Assembly (NCBI GenBank): GCA_910589545.1
Contig: CAJUSY010000047.1
Coordinates: 25,554 to 89,553, forward strand
Origin: Peptoniphilaceae bacterium
Lineage (GTDB): Bacteria; Bacillota; Clostridia; Tissierellales; Peptoniphilaceae
DNA: 64,000 bases
Reading direction: 5' to 3'
Shown: in pieces, positions 1 through 8,385 of the stretch
Layout: every line of letters starts with the position of its first letter
How positions within the stretch are numbered: position 1 is the stretch's first letter
Position numbers and translations under genes: made by a program
Notes under the pieces: model-generated
What the model was told of the DNA's origin: nothing
The model's database searches: none
Seen by the model: only the letters and a program-made list of their open reading frames with translations

Positions 1-18
1 AAAAGAGGATGATAAGTA

Positions 19-432
19 ATGTTTTCTTTTCTATCTCTTGTAATTACGATAATAGTTGTAAAGTTTTTTGCTAATTATTTTATTCACATAAGTAGTTCGA
101 GACGTTACCAAAAAAACTTTAACCGTAAGGATTATCGCAAGAAAAAGACATTAGAAGATTTAAGAAAAGATAAATCAAATACCAAATTATCTTATAATAA
201 ATCAAATAATTCTCAATACAATCAAAATAATATCAATAATTTTGAGCAAACAAATAAAAGAAAAGAAAATCAAAAATTAATTGATAAAGATTTTTTCAAA
301 GAAAAAAACGACGAATTAGAATTGATTAGAGTTGAGATTGATGATGAATTTAAACATAAAGATGAATTAAAAAAAGCTATCATTATGAAAGAAATAATTG
401 ATAAGCCTTTGTCTTTAAGAAATAGAAGATAG
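19..432 (+). CDS. Hypothetical membrane-anchored charged protein
   Basis: I do not recognise this 137-residue protein. One hydrophobic segment (about residues 2-23) is followed by a very hydrophilic, Lys/Asn/Glu-rich region of about 110 residues with no recognisable domain, so it is probably anchored at the membrane with a cytoplasmic or disordered tail. The ATG is preceded by a reasonable ribosome binding site (AGAGGATG). It lies just upstream of the rimP-nusA operon but is separated from it by a promoter and a hairpin, so it need not be co-transcribed with rimP. In many Firmicutes polC precedes rimP; here this small gene takes that place. Codon use and base composition match the neighbours. 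Confidence 0.6.
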   Translation: MFSFLSLVITIIVVKFFANYFIHISSSRRYQKNFNRKDYRKKKTLEDLRKDKSNTKLSYNKSNNSQYNQNNINNFEQTNKRKENQKLIDKDFFKEKNDELELIRVEIDDEFKHKDELKKAIIMKEIIDKPLSLRNRR

Positions 433-433
433 T

Positions 434-462
434 TTGATTATTATGATTAATTATGATACAAT
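434..462 (+). promoter_or_regulatory. Probable sigma-A promoter of the rimP-nusA-infB operon
   Basis: TTGATT at 434-439 and TACAAT at 457-462 are separated by 17 bases, and TG at 454-455 gives an extended -10. Transcription would start near 469 and leave a leader of about 70 bases before rimP. This is a consensus match only. Confidence 0.5.
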
Positions 463-483
463 TAGTTTAGAATAAATTGTGGC

Positions 484-514
484 TAAGAGTGGGGAATCCC
501 ACTCTTATTTATTT
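484..514 (+). terminator. Hairpin with T-rich tail in the rimP leader (attenuator or terminator)
   Basis: TAAGAGTGGG (484-493) pairs perfectly with CCCACTCTTA (498-507) around a GAAT loop and is followed by TTTATTT. It lies between the predicted promoter and rimP, so it could be a leader attenuator for the operon as well as a terminator for the small upstream gene. The sequence does not decide between these. Confidence 0.6.
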
Positions 515-538
515 AAATAATTTACGAAAAGGAGATAT

Positions 539-1003
539 ATGAATAAGAAATATCTTAGGGAACTTATGAATAATGACCTCAGCCCTTTAATTGAAGATAC
601 TGGAATCGACTTTTATGATGTAGAATATTCAAATCAAAATGGAAAAAATATTTTGACTTTTTACATTGAAAAGGATGAAGGTCTAATATCAATTGATGAT
701 TGTGAGTTAATAAATAATAGAATAACTGACAAACTGGACGAAATAGATCCTATTTCAGATCCCTATTATTTAGAAATTGCATCAGTAGATATAACTACAC
801 CATTCACTAGAGATAAAGATTTCAAAAAAAATTTAGGGAATGTTGTAATAGTAAATTTATATCAAAAATTAGATAGTAAGAAAGAGTTCAAAGGTATTTT
901 AAAAGATTTCAATAATAAAGAAATATCTTTGGAATTAGAAAAAAATCAAATTAAAATTGAAAGGAGTAATATATCATCGATTAAGCTTTCTTTATTCGAT
1001 TGA
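539..1003 (+). CDS. rimP: Ribosome maturation factor RimP
   Basis: This cytoplasmic protein assists maturation of the 30S ribosomal subunit. At 154 residues it has the usual family length. The N-terminal alpha/beta domain includes the typical pattern around 'YYLEIASVDITTPF' (family: 'YxLEVSSPGxxRPL'), although the Pro-Gly of the family is replaced by Val-Asp, and a C-terminal SH3-like barrel follows from about residue 90. A strong ribosome binding site (AAAAGGAGAT) precedes the ATG. It is the first gene of the conserved rimP-nusA-ylxR-infB-rbfA operon, which supports the assignment strongly. The stop is followed by nusA after 9 bases. Confidence 0.93.
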   Translation: MNKKYLRELMNNDLSPLIEDTGIDFYDVEYSNQNGKNILTFYIEKDEGLISIDDCELINNRITDKLDEIDPISDPYYLEIASVDITTPFTRDKDFKKNLGNVVIVNLYQKLDSKKEFKGILKDFNNKEISLELEKNQIKIERSNISSIKLSLFD

Positions 1004-1012
1004 TAGTAATAT

Positions 1013-2287
1013 ATGAACAATGATTTTATAAAGGCTCTTGATGAATTAGAAAAATCAAAAAAAATACCAAGAGAAGTTGTTTTCGATGCTTTAGAAAAAG
1101 CATTGATTAAAAGCTATGAGAAAAATTTTGATTACCAAGACCATGAAAACGAAGAAAGTTCTGTAGAAGTTAACATAAATAGAGACAACGGTAAGGTGAA
1201 TTTATATGCAATCAAAACTGTTGTTGAAAATGTTGAAGACAAAAATACTGAAATAAGTTTAGAAGAAGCTAAGACTATTAAACGTAAATACGATTTAGGT
1301 GATAAAGTGAAAATTGAAATAACACCTAAAAACTTTGGAAGAATAGCTGCTCAAACCGCTAGAAATATTGTTATTCAAAAACTAAAAGATGCAGAACGTG
1401 ATAATATTTATAACGAGTTTATTGACAGAGAAAAAGAAATAATCACTGGAACAGTTCAACGTGTTGAACGTGGAATTGTCTATATAGATTTGGGTAGAGT
1501 AGAAGGTATAATACCAGTTTCAGAACAAATAAAATCTGAAGAATATACTCCTAACAAAAGATTAAAACTTTTTATTAAAGAGGTCAAAAACACTACAAAA
1601 GGAGCTCAAATAATATTATCAAGGACAGATAATTCTCTAATAAAAAGATTATTTGAATTAGAAGTTCCGGAAATAAATGATGGAACTGTTGAGATTTTTA
1701 GCGTTGCAAGGGAACCTGGCTCAAGAACTAAGATTGCGGTATTCAGTAATGATGAAAATGTTGATCCAGTTGGCTCGTGTGTAGGTTTCAGTGGAACCAG
1801 AGTTAAGTCTATTGTGGATGAGTTGAATGGCGAAAAACTTGATATTGTTATTTGGTCAAAAGATATTAAGACTTTCATATCTAATAGTTTAAGTCCATCT
1901 GAAGTAATAGCTACATTCATTGACGAAGCTCAAAAAATATGCCGTGTAATTGTTTCAGAAGATCAATTATCTTTAGCTATAGGAAAAGAAGGACAAAACG
2001 CTAGACTTGCAGCTAAGTTAACGAACTGGAAAATAGACATAAAAGGACTTAACCAATACTTAGAATCTTATGAAGATGGTAGCTTGTCTGTCGAATTTGA
2101 AAATGAAGCAGATTTTCTAGAATCTAACGGTGTTAATGTCAGAGAAGAAGATAAAGAAAAAATATTTAAAAAAGTAAAATATCATGAATCCGAAGATTTA
2201 GATTCTGAATTTGTGGAAGATGTAGAAAAACAAGATGATTCTTTAGATTCTGAAAATCTTGAATTTAAAGAAAACATAGAAAATTAG
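1013..2287 (+). CDS. nusA: Transcription termination/antitermination factor NusA
   Basis: NusA binds RNA polymerase and nascent RNA and modulates pausing, termination and antitermination. The 424-residue protein shows the NusA N-terminal RNA-polymerase-binding domain (about 1-125), an S1 domain (about 135-200, 'GTVQRVERGIVYIDLG') and KH domains (about 200-345, with 'DPVGSCVGFSGTRVKSI' and 'LSLAIGKEGQNARLAAKLT'). After the KH region comes an acidic tail of about 70 residues in place of the acidic repeats of proteobacterial NusA. There is no clear ribosome binding site before the ATG, and the gene starts 9 bases after the rimP stop, so translational coupling is likely. Confidence 0.97.
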   Translation: MNNDFIKALDELEKSKKIPREVVFDALEKALIKSYEKNFDYQDHENEESSVEVNINRDNGKVNLYAIKTVVENVEDKNTEISLEEAKTIKRKYDLGDKVKIEITPKNFGRIAAQTARNIVIQKLKDAERDNIYNEFIDREKEIITGTVQRVERGIVYIDLGRVEGIIPVSEQIKSEEYTPNKRLKLFIKEVKNTTKGAQIILSRTDNSLIKRLFELEVPEINDGTVEIFSVAREPGSRTKIAVFSNDENVDPVGSCVGFSGTRVKSIVDELNGEKLDIVIWSKDIKTFISNSLSPSEVIATFIDEAQKICRVIVSEDQLSLAIGKEGQNARLAAKLTNWKIDIKGLNQYLESYEDGSLSVEFENEADFLESNGVNVREEDKEKIFKKVKYHESEDLDSEFVEDVEKQDDSLDSENLEFKENIEN

Positions 2288-2314
2288 ACGAAATTTAGGT
2301 TTTTGGAGTATTAA

Positions 2315-2578
2315 ATGAAAACTAAAAAAATTCCTTTAAGAAAATGTGTTGTTTGTGGTGAGAATAAACCAAAGGAAGAACTTATAAGAGTTGTTTTTAA
2401 TAAAAATGACGGAGTTTCTGTAGATTTGACTAATAAGAAAAATGGAAGAGGTGCCTACTTATGTAGGAATATCAATTGCATAAACAAAGCAAAGAAAAAT
2501 AGAAGACTAAGTCAAGTTTTAAAAACAGATGTAGACGCACTTATATATGAGGAGTTAAGTAAGCATGTAGAAGATTAA
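2315..2578 (+). CDS. ylxR: YlxR/RnpM family RNA-binding protein
   Basis: This small protein (87 residues) belongs to the DUF448 family encoded between nusA and infB in Firmicutes. Members bind RNA, and the B. subtilis protein has been reported to interact with the RNase P RNA (hence RnpM). The signature 'RKCVVCGENKPKEELIRVV' is at the N-terminus and 'GRGAYLC' with further Cys residues follows. A ribosome binding site (TTTGGAG) precedes the ATG. The L7Ae-like gene ylxQ that normally follows is absent: infB begins within 25 bases. Confidence 0.9.
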   Translation: MKTKKIPLRKCVVCGENKPKEELIRVVFNKNDGVSVDLTNKKNGRGAYLCRNINCINKAKKNRRLSQVLKTDVDALIYEELSKHVED

Positions 2579-2598
2579 TGAAAAAAGGAGGTCTTTGT

Positions 2599-4896
2599 AT
2601 GGAAAAGATAAGAGTATATGAATTGGCAAAACAATTAAATGTTTCAACAAAAGACTTATTGAATAAATTAAAAGAAAATAAAATTGAAGTGAAAAGTCAT
2701 ATGTCAACATTAGATAAAGACCAAATATCAAAAGTTAAATCTTTTTATAAAAAGATAAATAAAGAACAAAATAACAAAAATAACGCTCATGAAAGAAAAG
2801 ATAATAGGAGAGGTGTCAATAACAAATCAAATCAAACAAGTAAATCAAAATCACATTCAAATAATAAAAATCAGGATACAAATTTTAAACCAAAACATCA
2901 AAAAAATACAGGTAATGAAACATCAACTCACTCTGATAAGATAAAACATAAAAGTAAATCTGAATTTAGTGAAAAACAAAATTCAAGCGAAAATAAAAAA
3001 AATAATAATTTCAAAAATGGCAAAAATAAAAAATCTTATAACTCAAAAAATCAAAACAAAAAAAATAATAAAAATAACAAGAATAATAAAAATAATGCGC
3101 AAAATAAAAAAGAAGAAGTTATCAGAACTGAGAAAAAGGAACCTAAAAAATTTATTATTCAACCAACTATAACAGTAAAAGATTTGTCTGAAAAAATAAG
3201 TGTATCTATTAGTGAATTAATAATGAAACTTATGGAATTGGGTATTATGGCTAATCAAAATCAAGAGATTGATTTTGACACCGCAAGCTTAGTTGCTGAA
3301 GAATTTAATGTTATTGTTGAACAAGATGAGGTTGAAGATTTTGATGACGATGATGTCTTTAACTTAGATTATGAAGATAAGGAAGAAGATCTTAAAGAAC
3401 GACCACCTGTTATTACTGTAATGGGTCACGTAGACCATGGTAAAACATCAATACTTGATAGAATTAGAAATTCACGAGTTGCCGGCAGAGAGGCTGGAGG
3501 AATTACTCAACACATTGGAGCTTATACTATTAGAGTAAACGATAAGAAAATAGTATTTTTAGATACACCTGGTCACGAAGCTTTCACTGCAATGAGAAGT
3601 AGAGGAGCTCAAGTTACCGATGTTTCAATATTAGTTGTTGCCGCAGACGATGGGGTAATGCCTCAAACGGTTGAAGCTATCAACCACTCGAAAGCCGCTG
3701 GAGTCCCAATAATTGTCGCTGTTAACAAAATAGACAAAGAAAATGCTAATATTGAAAGAGTAAAAACTGAATTAGCTGAAAATGGATTAGTCCCAGAAGA
3801 ATGGGGTGGAGATACAGTTTTGGTTCCAGTATCTGCTAAGACTGGTGAAGGTATTGACGATTTGCTTGAAATGATTTTGATGGTTGCTGAAATGGAAGAA
3901 CTGAAAGCTAATCCTAATAGATTTGCTGTGGGTACTGTAATTGAAGCTCAATTAGACAAAGGAAGAGGACCAACTGCTACGATTTTAGTTCAAAAAGGTA
4001 CATTAAAACATTCCGATATGGTGTTCAGTGGGGAAGCTAGCGGTAGAATTAGAGCTATGTTTAATGATCAAGGAAAGCAAGTAAAAAAATCTGGGCCTTC
4101 AACTCCGGTTTTAATTTTAGGATTAAATGAAGTTCCTGAAGCTGGCGACATGATTTATGCTGTAAAAGATGAAAAAGAAGCTAGAAGTTATGCACAAAAA
4201 ATAAAAGATCATAATCGAGAAGAACAAATTAAATCTTCTTCAACTATGAATTTAGATGAATTATTTGGTAAAATTTCTGATGGTGAAACTAAAGATTTAA
4301 ATATCATTATTAAAACTGATGTTAAGGGTACTATAGACGCCATAAAACAATCATTAATAAAATTAAGTAATGATGAAGTCAAAGTTAATATTATTCACGG
4401 AGCAGTTGGTGGTATTAATGAATCCGACGTTAACTTAGCATCCGCATCAAATGCAATAATCATTGGATTTAACGTAAGACCAACTCAGGTGGCTTTAGAT
4501 TTGGCAAAAAATGAATCTATTGAAATAAGAACTTACAGAGTTATTTATGATGCTATAGAAGATGTAAAAAGTGCCATAAATGGTATGTTAAAACCAAAAT
4601 ATGAGGAAGAAGTTTTGGGTAGAGCAACTGTAAGAGATACTTTCAAAGTTCCAAGCGTTGGTACTGTTGCTGGTGTATATGTTAACACTGGAAAAGTAAC
4701 CAGAAACGCTGTTGTACGTTTATTGAGAGATGAAATATTGATTTTCGAAGGCCCAATTTCTTCATTAAAGAGATATAAAGATGATGTTAAAGAATTAACT
4801 CAAGGTTATGAAGGTGGAATGGGATTAGAAAATTATAATGATATAAAACCAGGAGATGTACTAGAAGCATATGTGCTAAACGAAGTGAAAAGATAG
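2599..4896 (+). CDS. infB: Translation initiation factor IF-2
   Basis: IF-2 is the GTPase that delivers initiator fMet-tRNA to the 30S subunit and promotes 70S joining. The start is placed at the ATG at 2599, preceded by AAAAAAGGAGGT, rather than at the ATG at 2578, which overlaps the ylxR stop and lies upstream of that ribosome binding site. The 765-residue product has an IF2-N domain (about 1-50), a long Lys/Asn/Ser-rich low-complexity linker (about 50-185), a second IF2-N domain (about 190-240), the G domain with GHVDHGKT at 276-283, 'DTPGHEAF' and 'NKID', and then domains II-IV. The linker is rich in AAA/AAT codons. rbfA follows after 7 bases. Confidence 0.97.
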   Translation: MEKIRVYELAKQLNVSTKDLLNKLKENKIEVKSHMSTLDKDQISKVKSFYKKINKEQNNKNNAHERKDNRRGVNNKSNQTSKSKSHSNNKNQDTNFKPKHQKNTGNETSTHSDKIKHKSKSEFSEKQNSSENKKNNNFKNGKNKKSYNSKNQNKKNNKNNKNNKNNAQNKKEEVIRTEKKEPKKFIIQPTITVKDLSEKISVSISELIMKLMELGIMANQNQEIDFDTASLVAEEFNVIVEQDEVEDFDDDDVFNLDYEDKEEDLKERPPVITVMGHVDHGKTSILDRIRNSRVAGREAGGITQHIGAYTIRVNDKKIVFLDTPGHEAFTAMRSRGAQVTDVSILVVAADDGVMPQTVEAINHSKAAGVPIIVAVNKIDKENANIERVKTELAENGLVPEEWGGDTVLVPVSAKTGEGIDDLLEMILMVAEMEELKANPNRFAVGTVIEAQLDKGRGPTATILVQKGTLKHSDMVFSGEASGRIRAMFNDQGKQVKKSGPSTPVLILGLNEVPEAGDMIYAVKDEKEARSYAQKIKDHNREEQIKSSSTMNLDELFGKISDGETKDLNIIIKTDVKGTIDAIKQSLIKLSNDEVKVNIIHGAVGGINESDVNLASASNAIIIGFNVRPTQVALDLAKNESIEIRTYRVIYDAIEDVKSAINGMLKPKYEEEVLGRATVRDTFKVPSVGTVAGVYVNTGKVTRNAVVRLLRDEILIFEGPISSLKRYKDDVKELTQGYEGGMGLENYNDIKPGDVLEAYVLNEVKR

Positions 4897-4903
4897 GAGA
4901 ATT

Positions 4904-5269
4904 ATGAATATTAAAAGAGTAAGAAGAATTTCATCAGAAATAAAAAAAGTTATTTCAAGTTCAATAATTAATTCACTAAAAGATCCTAGAATTGATAAAC
5001 TAAATGTTTCAGTTACAGATGTCAAAGTAACAAATGATTTAAGTTTTGCTACAGTTTATATAGCTGTAATAGGCAATGATGAAAAGAAAGAACAAACTCT
5101 TGAAGGATTGAACAAAGCAAAAGGATTTTTAAAAAAACAAATTGGTGAAAGTATAGATTTAAGGCATGTACCACAATTAATTTTTAAAATTGACGAAACA
5201 AGTGAGCAAAGCATGCACATTGAAAATCTTATCAAATCAATCCACGAGGAAAATTACAATGAAGATTAA
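4904..5269 (+). CDS. rbfA: Ribosome-binding factor A
   Basis: RbfA is a 30S assembly factor that acts at the 5' end of 16S rRNA. At 121 residues it has the typical family length and KH-like fold pattern: 'RRISSEIKKVISSSI' at the N-terminus, 'LKDPRIDKLNVSVTDVKVTNDLSFATVYI' mid-protein and 'LRHVPQLIFKID' near the C-terminus, all matching the family. A GGAG ribosome binding site lies just before the ATG, close to the infB stop. The end of the gene overlaps the start of the DHH phosphoesterase gene by 11 bases. Confidence 0.96.
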   Translation: MNIKRVRRISSEIKKVISSSIINSLKDPRIDKLNVSVTDVKVTNDLSFATVYIAVIGNDEKKEQTLEGLNKAKGFLKKQIGESIDLRHVPQLIFKIDETSEQSMHIENLIKSIHEENYNED

Positions 5270-6227
5270 CGATGAAATCATGAAATTTAAAGGGCAATTG
5301 GATAGCACAAATTCAATTGCTCTAATTTCTCACTTAGACCCCGATGGAGATAATTTAGGCTCTTTAACTGGTTTATCAAAAAGTTTAGTCAAGTTTGGTA
5401 AAAAAGTATATCCTATCGAATTTGACAAGATTCCTGAAAATTTAAAATTTCTCCCGAATTTGGACTTGTTATCGGATAATATAGATATTAACATTGATAT
5501 GATAATTTGTTTGGATTGTGCTAATTATGAAAGATTAGGTATGATAGATGACTTATTTAATAGAGCAAAATACAGAATAAATATAGACCATCATCAAAGT
5601 AATGAGTTTTATGGTCAAGTTAATATAGTAAAAAAAGGTTACAGTTCTACATGTGAATTAGTATTTGATGTGATAAAGGAATTAAATCTACCTATTGATG
5701 AAGAAATATCTATGTCGCTTTTAACCGGTATATCAACTGATACTGGAAGATTTTTATATTCATCTACAACCTCTGATACATTATCTAAGGCTTCAGCTTT
5801 GATTGATTATGGGGCAGATATGATTAAAATCAATGAATTAATATATCAATCAAAAAAATTCAATGCTCAACTTTTGGAAAATGAAATTTTATCTAATACT
5901 GAAATTTATTCTAATTGTGTTGCTATAGGTTTTGTAAGTACAGATCAATTAATCAAGTATAATGTTGAAGTCTCAGATATTGATAGTGTAATAAATACTT
6001 TCAGAGATACAAATATTATAAAAATATCAGTATTAATTAAACAACAAACTGAAAATGAATATAAAGTTAGTTTCAGAAGTAAAGGAAATATAGATGTCGG
6101 AATAATTGCAAAAAATCTAGGTGGTGGCGGCCACAAGAATGCAGCTGCTACTAGGATTAAGGCAGACTATGAAACTGTATTAAATAATATAAAAAAAGAA
6201 ATTGATAGATATGGATTGTGTAATTAA
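5259..6227 (+). CDS. nrnA: DHH/DHHA1 phosphoesterase, NrnA-like oligoribonuclease / pAp phosphatase
   Basis: NrnA-type enzymes degrade nano-RNAs of a few nucleotides and hydrolyse 3'-phosphoadenosine 5'-phosphate. The start is the ATG at 5259 (preceded by GAGGA), because the in-frame codons further upstream lie inside rbfA. The 322-residue product has the N-terminal DHH motifs 'ISHLDPDGDNLGS', 'CLDCAN' and 'NIDHHQSN', then 'STDTGRF', and the C-terminal DHHA1 motif 'GGGGHKNAAATRI'. Its position between rbfA and truB is the classical Firmicutes location. The gene overlaps rbfA by 11 bases and truB by 17, implying coupled translation. Confidence 0.93.
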   Translation: MKINDEIMKFKGQLDSTNSIALISHLDPDGDNLGSLTGLSKSLVKFGKKVYPIEFDKIPENLKFLPNLDLLSDNIDINIDMIICLDCANYERLGMIDDLFNRAKYRINIDHHQSNEFYGQVNIVKKGYSSTCELVFDVIKELNLPIDEEISMSLLTGISTDTGRFLYSSTTSDTLSKASALIDYGADMIKINELIYQSKKFNAQLLENEILSNTEIYSNCVAIGFVSTDQLIKYNVEVSDIDSVINTFRDTNIIKISVLIKQQTENEYKVSFRSKGNIDVGIIAKNLGGGGHKNAAATRIKADYETVLNNIKKEIDRYGLCN

Positions 6228-7074
6228 CGTTTTTAAAGAAAAAGGCTATACATCTCAGGATGTTGTTTCTATTTGTAAAGGAATTTTAAAAACAAAAAAA
6301 ATTGGCCATGCAGGCACCCTTGATCCTGACGCAACAGGAGTTTTATTATTGGGTGTTGGTAAGGGAACTAAAATTACTGAATATCTTATGGAATATGGTA
6401 AAACATATATATTTGAAATGTGTTTTGGTGAAAGTACTGATACTTTAGATTTATCTGGTAAGGTAAATGGATTTTCTGAAAAAAACTATGATAAAGAAAA
6501 ACTAAAGCAAATTTTAGATGATTTAAATGGTCAAACAATTGAACAAGTTCCACCAATGTATTCAGCAGTTAAAGTAAACGGAAAAAAGTTATATGAATAC
6601 GCTAGACAAAATAAGGAAATTAAAAGAAAATCTAGGAAGATTACAATCTATGATATTAAACCTCTATATCTTTTAGAAAATTCCTGCATAATAAAAGTAA
6701 ACTGTTCTAAAGGAACTTATATAAGAGTTCTAATTGAAGATATTGCAAAAAAGCTAGATAGATTAGCGTATATGAAATCTTTAATCAGAGTAAATTCTGC
6801 AGGATTTGACATAAAAGATTCTATAAAGATAGAATCACTTAAAAAATGTAATATTAATGATGTGTCATATTCAATTTACGATAGTTTAAATAAAATGGAT
6901 TCTATAACGCTTGAAGATAATTTATATAAAAAAATCACAAATGGTGTAAAAGTAAAGGTTAATTATATTAACACCGATAATATCAAAGTAGTTTGTAACG
7001 ATAAATTTATTGGAATAGGAAATATTACGGATAATATTTTGAAAATGAATAAGGTATTTGATATATGCAAATAA
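6211..7074 (+). CDS. truB: tRNA pseudouridine(55) synthase
   Basis: TruB makes pseudouridine-55 in the T loop of tRNAs. The start is placed at the ATG at 6211, giving 'MDCVINVFKEKGYTSQDVV', which matches the family N-terminus; the TTG three codons upstream is less likely. The catalytic Asp lies in 'GHAGTLDPDATGVLLLG' (about residues 34-50), followed by 'QVPPMYSAVKVNGKKLYEYAR' and 'CSKGTYIRVLIEDIA'. The length of 287 residues is normal. It overlaps the upstream nrnA by 17 bases and the downstream ribF by 10. Confidence 0.96.
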   Translation: MDCVINVFKEKGYTSQDVVSICKGILKTKKIGHAGTLDPDATGVLLLGVGKGTKITEYLMEYGKTYIFEMCFGESTDTLDLSGKVNGFSEKNYDKEKLKQILDDLNGQTIEQVPPMYSAVKVNGKKLYEYARQNKEIKRKSRKITIYDIKPLYLLENSCIIKVNCSKGTYIRVLIEDIAKKLDRLAYMKSLIRVNSAGFDIKDSIKIESLKKCNINDVSYSIYDSLNKMDSITLEDNLYKKITNGVKVKVNYINTDNIKVVCNDKFIGIGNITDNILKMNKVFDICK

Positions 7075-7991
7075 TTGATTTAGACAAAGAAAATACAAAA
7101 ATTTATATAGACGCTATTACTTTAGGGAATTTTGATGGGTTTCATTTAGCACATCAATCACTGATAAATAAGTGTATCTGCTTAGGTAAATCTGGAGTAA
7201 TTATATTTAAATCGCACACTTCAGAAGTTTTAGAAAGTAATAAATTTAGAAATATATTAACAATGGATGATAAAATTAATCTATTGAACAAAATGAATGT
7301 AGATTTCTGTTTAATTAAGTCATTCGACAAAGAGTTTTTATCACTAAAACCGAAAGGGTTTTTAACATATATAAAAGAAAAAACTCATTTTAAAAATTTA
7401 ATTGTAGGTAATGATTTTAAGTTCGGTGTTGACGCATCTGGAGACGTGTGTATCTTAAAAAAATTTCAAGAAGAGTTCGATTATAAACTTCATATTATCG
7501 ATGACCAATTTATCAATGGTATTCCGATAAGATCTTCTACAATACGTAGATTTTTATTAAAAGGAGAAATCGAACAGGCCAATTTACTTTTATATAGACC
7601 ATACAGCATTAGAGGAATTGTCGTAGATGGAAAACATAGAGGAAGAATTTTAGGTTTTCCTACTGCGAATTTAAAATGTAGAGAATATATAATACCTGCA
7701 TCAGGAGTTTACTACACAAATGTAATTTATAAAAACCAATTATATAAAGGGATAACATCAATCGGTGAAAATTTAACTTATGATGAACATGAGTTAAAAA
7801 TAGAAACTCACATCTTAGATTTTAATGGTAATTTATACGGACAAGAACTTACATTAGTATTTTTAAATAAGATAAGAGATAATGTAAAATTTGATTCTGA
7901 GACTCAACTTATTAATAAATTAAAGAGCGATTATAATTTTGCAAAAAAACATGATTTAGATTTACAATTACAAGATTATATGATAATATAA
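7065..7991 (+). CDS. ribF: Bifunctional riboflavin kinase / FAD synthetase
   Basis: RibF converts riboflavin to FMN and then FAD. The 308-residue protein has an N-terminal FAD synthetase (nucleotidyltransferase) domain with 'ITLGNFDGFHLAHQSLI' (family GNFDGVHxGH; the second Gly is Ala here), then 'VGNDFKFG' and 'IRSSTIRRFL'. The C-terminal riboflavin kinase domain starts at about residue 180 with 'GIVVDGKHRGRILGFPTANL' and contains 'GVYYTNV'. It overlaps truB by 10 bases in the conserved truB-ribF-rpsO order. Confidence 0.95.
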   Translation: MQIIDLDKENTKIYIDAITLGNFDGFHLAHQSLINKCICLGKSGVIIFKSHTSEVLESNKFRNILTMDDKINLLNKMNVDFCLIKSFDKEFLSLKPKGFLTYIKEKTHFKNLIVGNDFKFGVDASGDVCILKKFQEEFDYKLHIIDDQFINGIPIRSSTIRRFLLKGEIEQANLLLYRPYSIRGIVVDGKHRGRILGFPTANLKCREYIIPASGVYYTNVIYKNQLYKGITSIGENLTYDEHELKIETHILDFNGNLYGQELTLVFLNKIRDNVKFDSETQLINKLKSDYNFAKKHDLDLQLQDYMII

Positions 7992-8000
7992 ATAAGTACT

Positions 8001-8046
8001 ACTGTTACGTTGATATTCGAAACCTCAACGATATCGCTGTAATGGT
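8001..8046 (+). promoter_or_regulatory. Structured leader just upstream of rpsO, candidate S15 autoregulatory element
   Basis: ACTGTTAC (8001-8008) can pair with GTAATGGT (8039-8046), allowing two G-U pairs, and inside it CGTTGA (8008-8013) pairs perfectly with TCAACG (8025-8030), leaving a bulge at 8031-8038. The element ends about 27 bases before the rpsO start codon. Autoregulatory rpsO leaders are known in several bacterial lineages. That this fold binds S15 is inference. Confidence 0.45.
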
Positions 8047-8072
8047 GAATAATAAATTTTATGGAGGAAAAT

Positions 8073-8339
8073 ATGTACAACAAAGAAATCAAAGAAGAAA
8101 TAATCAAAGAATACCAAACAAAAGAAGGAGACACTGGTTCTCCAGAAGTTCAAGTAGCTTTATTAACTTACAGAATAAACTACTTAACTGAACATTTAAA
8201 GACTCATAAGAATGATCACCATTCAAGAAGAGGTCTTTTCAAAATGATCGGTAAAAGAAGAAATCTTCTTAACTATCTTAGCAATAAAGACATTGAAAGA
8301 TACCGTGATTTAATTAAAAGATTAAACATTAGAAGATAA
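8073..8339 (+). CDS. rpsO: 30S ribosomal protein S15
   Basis: S15 is an early-binding protein of the 30S platform and contacts 16S rRNA helices 20-22. The start is the ATG at 8073, which has GGAGG at the right distance; the in-frame ATG at 8061 (ATG GAG GAA) overlaps that ribosome binding site and would add four residues. The 88-residue protein carries 'EGDTGSPEVQVALLTYRI', 'HKNDHHSRRGL' and 'GKRRNLLNYL', all diagnostic of S15. The gene is followed by an intrinsic terminator and then pnp. Confidence 0.98.
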   Translation: MYNKEIKEEIIKEYQTKEGDTGSPEVQVALLTYRINYLTEHLKTHKNDHHSRRGLFKMIGKRRNLLNYLSNKDIERYRDLIKRLNIRR

Positions 8340-8342
8340 TTG

Positions 8343-8370
8343 AAAGAGCGGTTTTTTCCGCTCTTTTTAT
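8343..8370 (+). terminator. Intrinsic terminator between rpsO and pnp
   Basis: AAAGAGCGG (8343-8351) pairs with CCGCTCTTT (8358-8366) around a short T-rich loop and is followed by more T. It sits immediately after the rpsO stop. pnp follows within 20 bases, so read-through or processing must supply pnp mRNA unless a promoter lies inside this region. Confidence 0.85.
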
Positions 8371-8385
8371 TTATAAGGAGAATAT

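Noticed and set aside
2969..3172. Open frame of 67 codons inside infB, Lys/Ile-rich
   Set aside because: It is a +1 shadow of the AAA/AAT-rich linker of IF-2 with no ribosome binding site.
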